A stretch of 64,000 nucleotides of DNA from Stieleria sp. JC731 (GTDB lineage Bacteria; Planctomycetota; Planctomycetia; Pirellulales; Pirellulaceae): assembly GCF_020966635.1 (NCBI RefSeq), contig NZ_JAJKFQ010000011.1, forward strand, positions 186,001 through 250,000, in the 5' to 3' direction. Both the position numbers and the translations under genes were made by a program. The notes beneath the pieces are model-generated. The model saw only the letters and a list, made by a program, of their open reading frames with translations. It did no database searches and was not told the origin of the DNA. Of this stretch, positions 56,030-64,000 are shown in pieces (the first letter of the stretch is position 1; each line of letters begins with the position of its first letter).

Positions 56030-56687
56030 TTAACCCGGACGCCGGTAATGCGCAAACCGGTTTAATTTCAAATTCGCCCGACTCGGATTGTTTTCGATAT
56101 AAGTTCGCAAATACTCGAACTGCTGCGGACTACGAACCAAGTGATCAAAACCATCTTGTTGCCAAAACCGCCCTCGAGTCACACATCTTCGATTGATCAG
56201 GCGAGCGGTGTAGTGCTTCCACGATTCGCATTGTGAAATGCATTGAATATTCATCTTTCATTGCAACCAATAAGTGAACGTGATTCGGCATGATCACAAA
56301 GTTACTCAAGATGTATCGCTTCTCATCAAAGTGTAAAAGGCTCTCGCGAACATCCTGTGTGTTCTCCTCCGCCGCCAGTCGACATTGGCCGCAACAGCGA
56401 TCGAGATTCTCATGCCAGCGACGTGAAAACGTTCGATGGAATTCGCGTTGCGTCTGACGACTCAGACGCTTGAGCTGCGTCTGCCAATCACACTTACGCC
56501 AATCAATTCCGTGGTTCATCAACCATGAGGCTCTCTCTTCCTGGAAATGATGAATCGTTTCCGCCGGCAGGGAATCATGTGTTCGAAAGGTGATAAAACA
56601 GACGACGCCTGGTTGACTCCAATGCGGCAATTTTCGATCAACAATCGAGACCGGCTGGTCGGGGTCAAAGCAATGCAGTTCGTCCAT
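56030..56687 (-). pseudogene. REP-associated tyrosine transposase (RAYT, IS200-like Y1 family), frameshifted
   Basis: Single-strand transposase of the type that moves REP hairpins. The first frame (56687 to 56145) starts MDELHCFDPDQPVSIVDRKL and holds the HUH metal motif in FVIMPNHVHLLV. Family similarity then jumps to another frame, which continues from about 56254 to 56030 with CESWKHYTARLINRR, RFWQQDGFDHLVRSPQQFEY and LRTYIENNP, including the expected catalytic Tyr region. The shift falls near 56235-56262 and equals one inserted base or two deleted bases. No slippery heptamer is obvious, so it looks like a true mutation or a sequencing error. Palindromic repeats flank it. Confidence 0.88.
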
Positions 56688-56821
56688 TGGAATGGCTGCC
56701 GCTGATAGTCAATTTCTGAAGAGATTTTTGATGAGGACAGCGAGCTTAACGGATGTAAGCTAAGAGTGCCAAAACATCTTCGGTGAAAGTTGAATTGAGC
56801 AAGCTAGCAATGAGACTCGCG

Positions 56822-56874
56822 TCACGACGGAGCGTGACGGGTACAAAAAGAGTACCCATCACGCTCCGCCGTGA
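56822..56874. repeat. Hairpin repeat flanking the transposase remnant, copy 2
   Basis: Same inverted repeat as at 55960-56012, with two or three base differences (TCACGACGGAGC for TCACGGCGGAGC; loop AAAAAGA for AAAAGGA). The two copies lie about 860 bp apart and bracket the transposase remnant, as expected for a RAYT with its own REP elements. Confidence 0.9.
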
Positions 56875-56893
56875 TGTTTGGCAGCTGACAAAT

Positions 56894-56930
56894 AAAAAAA
56901 CGCCCGGAACAGTTTTGCTCCGGGCGTCTT
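56894..56930 (-). terminator. Rho-independent terminator of groL
   Basis: The stem CGCCCGGA(AC) / (GC)TCCGGGCG around AGTTTT, with an A-run on the plus-strand left side, reads as a hairpin plus TTTTTTT for minus-strand transcription. It lies about 30 bp after the groL stop. Confidence 0.87.
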
Positions 56931-56958
56931 TGATTTTGTTGGATGACGAAATGTAGTC

Positions 56959-58581
<1,623 letters not shown>

Positions 58582-58652
58582 TTAGCTTGATAGGTTGTTT
58601 GAGGGATTGTTCGTTTTGGTTGTCCGTCGGGCGTCAACGCCGACAGGCGTGA

Positions 58653-58970
58653 CTACTCGACGACTGCCAAAACGTCGTCTTCACGCATCAGCAAGTACTC
58701 GGCACCGTCAACTTCAACGGTTTCGCCTGCGTAGCTGCTGAATAGGACGTTGTCGCCTTCTGACAGTTGGCTTTCGCTACGGCTACCATCGTCCAATAGC
58801 TTTCCAGTGCCAACGGCGACAACCGTTCCGCGGGCTGGCTTTTCTTTTGCGGAATCAGGCAGAACGATGCCGCCAGCGGTTGTCGATTCGCTCTCCTCTC
58901 GCTGGACCACAATGCGTTCGCCAATCGGTTGAAGACGAACGGATGCCTTTTTCTTGGTGGCAGTCGCCAT
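58653..58970 (-). CDS. groS: Co-chaperonin GroES (10 kDa)
   Basis: Caps the GroEL ring. It has 105 residues with the family block LQPIGERIVVQREESESTTA, the mobile loop TAGGIVLPDSAKEKPARG and the C-terminal YLLMREDDVLAVVE. A short basic N-terminal extension (MATATKKKASV) precedes the usual start region. Upstream lies GAAGG as a possible ribosome-binding site. It is co-transcribed with groL. Confidence 0.97.
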   Translation of the reverse strand: MATATKKKASVRLQPIGERIVVQREESESTTAGGIVLPDSAKEKPARGTVVAVGTGKLLDDGSRSESQLSEGDNVLFSSYAGETVEVDGAEYLLMREDDVLAVVE

Positions 58971-59701
58971 GGTTGCGGATACCTTCTGTAAAGTGCGGGG
59001 AATGTGACTGACAGTGTCTTATGTTTCACTGCGACAGATGATCTGCCGTATCGGAAACGCTGTCTTTGGGGGGCTAATCGCTTGGCTCCGTACCGGGCAG
59101 GTCCCGATCGGGCTGGACCGCGATTTTCCGCTCCCTGTGCCTTGGCAGCAACCCTACAGTGGAGGCGCCAAGATGACAGTTCGATTCATCAGCGGTGCGG
59201 GAGAGCAAACGCTGTGCCAGTTCAGTGTGCCTGGTCGCGATTGAGATCTCTGGAATAGCCGACGAGCCGGTGATTTGCGGTGTTTTTGGAAATCCCAGGC
59301 CTTTTGGAATTCGGTGTGCCATTTATCACAATCGATAGCTGACACACCGTGGCAGCCATGCGGGACGTGCGACTCGGAAGGCAACTTCGGGGGGAACGGC
59401 CCGCTCGACAAAATGGCAGGGCATTCACCAGCATCGTTACGACCGGCCAATCGGAGTCCATGGGGCTGTCCGCTCACCGGCTCAGCCCACCCGCTTTGAC
59501 GACCAGCGGGCCACCGCGCTGCGAAGGCGGGTTGGAAGTGCGAAGGCGGGCTGGAAGTTCGTGTTTACAAATGGCGGCAAACGCCTGTTGTTTTGGTCCA
59601 AAGATTGCACTCGCTGATGCGAATAACGTCGTCTGCCTTCTCTGACACGTTTGCTTAACTACAAACATCAACGATCCAATTCCATCTAGTGATCAACGAA
59701 G
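58971..59701. promoter_or_regulatory. Gene-free stretch upstream of groS and the metallopeptidase gene
   Basis: About 730 bp between divergent genes. Short frames on both strands have no family similarity. A small direct repeat (GCGAAGGCGGGTTGGAAG / GCGAAGGCGGGCTGGAAG) lies near 59521-59554. The heat-shock promoter of groSL should be near its right-hand start, but I could not define it. Confidence 0.4.
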
Positions 59702-60391
59702 ATGATCTACGACCCACTCTATTTTCTGTTTGCCATACCACCACTGCTGCTGGCAATGTTTGCTCAGTGGCGAGTCAAATCGACGTTCCAATCGATGTCG
59801 CAGGTTCCCGCTCGGATGACAGGCGCCCAAGCAGCGCGAGAGATGCTTGATGCGGCGGGTTTGCAACAAGTCGGTATCGAACGTGTCTCCGGACATTTAA
59901 GCGACCACTACGATCCGCGGAGCAAAGTGCTGCGACTGAGTGATAGCGTTTATGGTCAGCGTTCAATGGCTGCCGTCGGTGTGGCCTGCCACGAAGCAGG
60001 ACACGCATTTCAAGACGCAAAAAACTATGCACCTCTGACCATTCGCAACGCTGCGGTTCCGGCTGCAAACTTCGGCAGTAGCATCGGGGTAACGTTGGCG
60101 TCGATTGGGCTTCTGCTTTCTGCGGTCCCGCTTGGGCGAATTTTGTTGCTCGCAGGGATCGTGTTGTTCGGATGCGTCGTGTTCTTTCAGCTCGTTAACT
60201 TGCCGGTGGAGTTTGATGCCAGTAACCGTGCGCGACGTCACATGGTGGAGGACAACATTATCTCCGCCAATGAAGAACGCTATGTTGCCAAAGTGCTAAA
60301 CGCGGCCGCGCTCACCTATGTGGCTGGGACACTGCAGGCCGTCATGACACTGCTTTACTTTGTGCTCCGTTTTATGGGCGACAGACGTTAG
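59702..60391 (+). CDS. Membrane zinc metallopeptidase, YugP-like (Zn_peptidase_2)
   Basis: A 229-residue membrane protein: one N-terminal helix (about 3-22), the zinc site H97-E98-x-x-H101 in ACHEAGHAFQDA, then two or three membrane helices (about 120-170 and 205-225), with a Glu in NLPVEFDASNRARR as a likely third ligand. The order and length match the YugP family, whose substrates are unknown. The start MIYDPLYFLFAIPPLLL is typical. A repeat array follows the stop codon. Confidence 0.9.
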   Translation: MIYDPLYFLFAIPPLLLAMFAQWRVKSTFQSMSQVPARMTGAQAAREMLDAAGLQQVGIERVSGHLSDHYDPRSKVLRLSDSVYGQRSMAAVGVACHEAGHAFQDAKNYAPLTIRNAAVPAANFGSSIGVTLASIGLLLSAVPLGRILLLAGIVLFGCVVFFQLVNLPVEFDASNRARRHMVEDNIISANEERYVAKVLNAAALTYVAGTLQAVMTLLYFVLRFMGDRR

Positions 60392-60672
60392 TGCTTCGTT
60401 CCATACGAAAATACGGGTTCGGGTCATCAGCCGATGAGCGTTAGCACCGGTTATTGCACTGAAACCGTGGCTAACGCCACACGGCTAATCAAATGAGAAT
60501 ACGAGTTCGGGTCATCAGCCGACGGGCGTTAGCACCGGTTATTGCACTGAAACCGTGGCTAACGCCATACGGCTAATCAAATGAGAATACGGGTTCGGGG
60601 CATCAGCCGACGGGCGTTAGCCCCGGTTATTGCATTGAAACCGTGGCTAACGCCATACGGCTAATCCTAAAA
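60392..60672 (+). repeat. Tandem array of three family B palindromic repeats (88-bp period)
   Basis: The word AAACCGTGGCTAACGCCA occurs at 60462, 60550 and 60638, exactly 88 bp apart. It is preceded each time by CAGCCGA(C/T)G(G/A)GCGTTAGC followed by (A/C)CCGGTTATTGCA. The arms are imperfect reverse complements. Left and right borders match the single copy at 43914. It fills the gap between the convergent metallopeptidase and sulfatase genes. Confidence 0.9.
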
Positions 60673-60758
60673 TCGAGCTTGAACAAAGCGTTAGTTGCCT
60701 TTAAGGCGACTGTGGAAATCACAGCCGCCTTTTCTGTTGCCGGTACGATCATCAATCG

Positions 60759-62492
60759 CTACTTGGGATTCTTTGGGTTCAGCGGCAACACGTTTGCTCG
60801 TTCGGCATACGCTTGCCACTTCTCTGAAAGTTGCTTAGCGATTTCAGGGTGCTGATCGGAAAGGTCTTTTTGCTCGCTGCGATCCTGGGCGATGTTGTAC
60901 AGTTCCCATTGTCCCTTGGCACCTTTGGCAACCAGCTTCCAATCGCCTGATCGTATGGCTCGGTTGCCTTCGTGTTCCCAGTAGATAGCGTCGCGTTTGA
61001 TGGTGTCGCCCTTGAACGTTGGAACCAAGCTTTTGCCTTCCATTGGCTTGATGGATTGGCCATCGTGTGCGGTCGCTGGGTAGTCGGCACCTGACAGTTC
61101 GACAGCCGTGGCCATTAGGTCAACCAAGTGACCGGGAGTCCTTTCCAATTCACCGTGACGTTTCAATCCGTCGGGCCAATGCACGATCAGTGGCGTCGAG
61201 ATTCCGCCTTCGTGGGTGAAGTGCTTGAACTGACGAAACGGCGTATTTGAAACCGTCGCCCACGCTTTGCCGTAGCCGATATAGGTGTCAGGCGGTCCAG
61301 CCATGACGCCTTTACCTGTGCGTACCGGATAGCCGTCACGAGTCTGCTTGGGTTGCATGTCTGGTTGCAGAAATGAATCGGCAAGTGGAGAAAGGCTGGG
61401 TGAGTCGGCTCGTGGCGTACCGTTTCCGCCACGTCCGTAGTTTTCTGCGCAGCCACCGTTGTCTTGAAAGAAACAGATGACGGTGTTTTCAAACTGGCCG
61501 GTCTCTTTGAGCGATTCAACGATGCGGCCGATGCCTTGATCCATCGAGTCGATCATCGCGGCGTAGACTTCCATATTGCGTTTGTCCCATTCCCAAAACT
61601 CCGTTTGTTTCGCATTTTCCTCAATCGGAAACAGCTCCGTTGAATCGGGGGTGATCAGGCCAAGCTCGATCATTTTTTGGTAGCGGGCTTTTCGAATTGC
61701 GTCATAGCCTTCGTCATATTTGCCTTCGTATTTCTCGATGTCTTTTTCCAGGGCATGCATTGGCCAGTGAGCCGCAGTAAAGCTGACGTACATAAAGAAC
61801 GGGGCTTCGCCGTGATCGAAATGGTGTTCACGGATAAAGCGAGACGCGTGATCGGAAATCGCATCGGTGTAGTAGTACTGTCCGTTGGGAAAGTCGTCTT
61901 TGCCGTATTCTGGATCGCTATACGGAGAGATGAATTCGTTGTCTCGGGTCAAAGTGTTGGGATCGTAAAAGCTTCCCGCGCCGTGGATGGTTCCGTAGAA
62001 GCGATCAAAGCCTCGTTGTAACGGCCAGTTGTGCTTATCCGATTGGGTCAGTGGTCGCGTTGTTTTGGTGACGTGCCATTTGCCACTGATATATGTTCGA
62101 TACCCGGCCGGTTTCAGGACTTCGGCGATGGTGACGCAATTGCGGTTCAGGTCGCCCCGATAGCCGTCGTGCCCACGATCGTTCATCATGTGGCCGATAC
62201 CGGCTTGGTGCGGATAGAGCCCCGTCAAAAGGCTCGCGCGAGTCGGGCAGCAACGCGCGGTATTGTAAAACTGTGTAAAACGGATTCCGTTGGATGCCAG
62301 TCCGTCGATCACCGGTGTGTTGATCTCGCTTCCATAGCAACCGATGTCAGAGAATCCCATGTCATCCGACATGATCCAAATAATGTTCGGTCGTTCGGCA
62401 GCATGGGCATTGGTGCAGCCGAGTAGAAAGCTGCCGCCGAGTAAAAACAGGAAGCAGCACAGCTTGGCTGCGTTATTATTGAGTTGTCTCAT
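60759..62492 (-). CDS. Arylsulfatase-family sulfatase, exported
   Basis: Removes sulfate esters from sugars or other substrates. The 577 residues begin with a signal peptide (CCFLFLLGGSFLLGCTNAHA), possibly a lipoprotein signal through Cys26. The sulfatase core has the metal motif IWIMSDDMGFSDIGCYG and the formylglycine site C81-C-P-T-R (ARCCPTRASLLTG). Later blocks, such as FENTVICFFQDNGGCAENYG, also fit the family. Activation needs a formylglycine-generating enzyme, not seen in this window. Planctomycetes of this group carry many such genes for sulfated algal polysaccharides. The exact substrate is not deducible. Confidence 0.93.
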   Translation of the reverse strand: MRQLNNNAAKLCCFLFLLGGSFLLGCTNAHAAERPNIIWIMSDDMGFSDIGCYGSEINTPVIDGLASNGIRFTQFYNTARCCPTRASLLTGLYPHQAGIGHMMNDRGHDGYRGDLNRNCVTIAEVLKPAGYRTYISGKWHVTKTTRPLTQSDKHNWPLQRGFDRFYGTIHGAGSFYDPNTLTRDNEFISPYSDPEYGKDDFPNGQYYYTDAISDHASRFIREHHFDHGEAPFFMYVSFTAAHWPMHALEKDIEKYEGKYDEGYDAIRKARYQKMIELGLITPDSTELFPIEENAKQTEFWEWDKRNMEVYAAMIDSMDQGIGRIVESLKETGQFENTVICFFQDNGGCAENYGRGGNGTPRADSPSLSPLADSFLQPDMQPKQTRDGYPVRTGKGVMAGPPDTYIGYGKAWATVSNTPFRQFKHFTHEGGISTPLIVHWPDGLKRHGELERTPGHLVDLMATAVELSGADYPATAHDGQSIKPMEGKSLVPTFKGDTIKRDAIYWEHEGNRAIRSGDWKLVAKGAKGQWELYNIAQDRSEQKDLSDQHPEIAKQLSEKWQAYAERANVLPLNPKNPK

Positions 62493-62604
62493 CGGTATCT
62501 GTTGGTCGATCGGATTGGGCTATCAAGGCAAATCCACGTGGGTTGCCATGATAACCATTCGCTTCGGTCGAGACGTTTTCCAAAGCGATAAAACGCCAGA
62601 ACGT

Positions 62605-64000
62605 CTATTGGACGATTTGGCTGGGGAGTTTCGCTTGCAGCACAGCTACGAGCGCAAGCATGATGATCAAGATCAACGCAACGACGACGCGCGCTTCCCA
62701 GCGGTCTTTTCGTCGGTTGTCGCTTGTCGATCGGACGCGCATCCCTCGGATCCATAAGACAAATGAGGAACCGATCATGATGGTCAGGACATTGATCGAA
62801 CTGACAATAAGCGGGCCGATGATCGGACGACCTTGGCTGACTGGTTGCCAAATTCCGAAAACAAGCTGCAAGCCTGCAGTCGAAATCGGTGGAACGAGAG
62901 CCGCAGCGATCGCCGCACCGGCAAGTGCGGAAGACAGATGGCTACGCGTTCTTGCGTAGGCGGCCGCCATTCCGCCGACTAACCCAACGCAAAAGTCGAT
63001 GGGTGACGGATTGCATCGAGCCCACATTTCGGTCGCACGCGAAGGCGAAAGGTCCGGCCTGTCAAAGAGCAAGACTAGCCCGCCGAACAACATGCTTGCC
63101 GCGATCGCACCGACGAATCCAAGCCCGATCGCACAAAAGGCCGTGCGAAATAATGGTCGATTGCCCAATGTGATTGCCTGCCCCGCTCCCAGAATGGGCG
63201 TCATCAAAGGGGCGATCAACATGGCACCGATAATGACAGCGGCACTATTCTGTAATAGACCAAAGGCCGCTAGCACACTTGCGGCGCTAATCAGTCCCAA
63301 GAATTCAAAGCTCGGCTTCGAGCCGCTTTCGATGTCTTCCTGTAAGGCGATTCGTTCCGAACGTGTCAGTGGCGGAGTGATGGAATCTGTCCAGCGGCGA
63401 AAACGGGTGACCAAGCTTGGCACCATTGATTCGCCTTCGCGGACCAGCAGCACGGAGGTTCCGAAATCGTGATCGAGCAGTCTTAAGCCGGAGCGATAAA
63501 TGATGTTCTCCTTTTCGACCGAATCGACATAGAGAATCAGCAGTGTTTCCGGGTGGCTACTTTCGTCCTCGAAAGAGTTTCGTACGACATCAAGCCGCTG
63601 GCCGAAGTCCATCTCTGCCGGTGGTGTTGTGTGCAAAGCCCAGCTTGACGGATGCATTCCGAGCAATCGCATGCTGACGCGATTCGTTTCGCGATGCCCG
63701 ATTTCAAAGCCACCGACGACATGTGACTCGTCCGTCGGAGGACTCGCCGCAGGACACAACCAGGCCACCGGAAAGGTTGACGTTTCGAAGAGCTTTTTTT
63801 GCCAGTCTTCATGCTGGTCGGCATGCAGGAGAATGATGACTCGCGAACCGGCTTCGACGCAAATCTTCAATACCTCATCAACAGACTCAGCCGCCGACAG
63901 GACTTTTGTGCTGCCCTGATTCTGGCGTTTGAATTTCTCTTCAAGGATCGACTGAGCGTGTCGACGTAGGATCTCGGTGTTTTCGCCGACCACGATGGGT
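62605..64000 (-). CDS. DUF389 family membrane protein, N-terminus cut by window end
   Basis: The open frame runs from the stop at 62605 to the right edge without a clear start. A GTG at 63993 is in frame, but the frame continues upstream (codons for Pro-Ile before it), so the gene probably begins outside. The visible N-terminal part (about 190 residues) resembles a soluble sensor-like region (universal-stress-like, e.g. SRVIILLHADQHEDW). The C-terminal half is the DUF389 membrane domain with PSFEFLGLISAASVLAAFGL and NSAAVIIGAMLIAPLMTPIL, followed by several helices. The function of DUF389 is unknown. Confidence 0.85.
   Translation of the reverse strand, partial: PIVVGENTEILRRHAQSILEEKFKRQNQGSTKVLSAAESVDEVLKICVEAGSRVIILLHADQHEDWQKKLFETSTFPVAWLCPAASPPTDESHVVGGFEIGHRETNRVSMRLLGMHPSSWALHTTPPAEMDFGQRLDVVRNSFEDESSHPETLLILYVDSVEKENIIYRSGLRLLDHDFGTSVLLVREGESMVPSLVTRFRRWTDSITPPLTRSERIALQEDIESGSKPSFEFLGLISAASVLAAFGLLQNSAAVIIGAMLIAPLMTPILGAGQAITLGNRPLFRTAFCAIGLGFVGAIAASMLFGGLVLLFDRPDLSPSRATEMWARCNPSPIDFCVGLVGGMAAAYARTRSHLSSALAGAAIAAALVPPISTAGLQLVFGIWQPVSQGRPIIGPLIVSSINVLTIMIGSSFVLWIRGMRVRSTSDNRRKDRWEARVVVALILIIMLALVAVLQAKLPSQIVQ

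Noticed and set aside
56145-56260. Programmed ribosomal frameshift in the transposase gene
   Set aside because: There is no slippery heptamer or following stem-loop at the junction, and RAYT genes are normally single-frame, so a disabling mutation or sequencing error is more likely.
58971-59040. CIRCE heat-shock operator upstream of groS
   Set aside because: Only a weak AAGTGC half-site is visible; the paired GAGTGCTAA arm with a 9-base spacer is missing.

Overview
The window looks like a piece of a Planctomycetes chromosome, most likely from the Rhodopirellula/Pirellulaceae group. The evidence is the paired planctomycete-type cytochrome (DUF1549/DUF1553) and DUF1501 genes, a CCPTR-type sulfatase, a ThuA-like protein, a GldF-GldG fusion ABC transporter with a DUF4340 partner, a TopA carrying C-terminal repeats and a lysine-rich tail, and many small or acidic exported proteins. 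This placement comes from gene content only. I found no rRNA or convincing tRNA gene, no CRISPR array, no prophage and no large genomic island.

Layout. 1-1.4 kb: the tail of a Fis-type response regulator, then a hairpin-repeat array. 1.4-7.6 kb: a complete RND efflux operon whose adaptor carries a histidine-rich insert. 7.6-12.7 kb: two divergent phosphohexomutases (GlmM-like and PGM2-like) bracketed by two equal-length copies of a 367-bp non-coding element, each copy embedded in hairpin-repeat arrays. 12.7-18.6 kb: a membrane-anchored PpiD/SurA-like protein divergent from topA, then a 60-residue basic protein. 19.2-25.2 kb: ABC ATPase, GldFG fusion and DUF4340 protein. 25.4-33.2 kb: Mn-type superoxide dismutase, the cytochrome/DUF1501 pair, ArfB, an SGNH hydrolase and a 94-bp-period repeat array. 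33.2-40.5 kb: a tightly coupled minus-strand operon coding for a carbohydrate-binding-like protein, one intact HtrA-like protease, two HtrA-like proteins whose catalytic triads are lost, and probably a ThuA-like protein. 41-46.2 kb: small exported proteins, a Xer recombinase, xseA and dapF. 46.3-52.7 kb: an FHA-GAF histidine kinase, a MoxR ATPase and a large DUF11 surface protein. 53.1-55.9 kb: esterase, a dehydroquinate-synthase-like cyclase and a rhomboid. 56-59 kb: a frameshifted REP-associated transposase flanked by hairpins, then groS-groL. 59.7-64 kb: a zinc metallopeptidase, an 88-bp-period repeat array, a sulfatase and a DUF389 membrane protein cut by the window end.

Two themes stand out. 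First, palindromic hairpin repeats (periods of about 97, 94 and 88 bp, sharing a common core) fill most of the longer gaps between convergent genes and are absent from every divergent promoter region. The window also holds a decayed transposase of the type known to move such repeats, flanked by its own hairpins. Second, the protease operon pairs one catalytically plausible HtrA-like enzyme with two translationally linked relatives that have lost His, Asp and Ser. It resembles a protease with dedicated scaffold or regulatory subunits and is my best candidate for an undescribed system.
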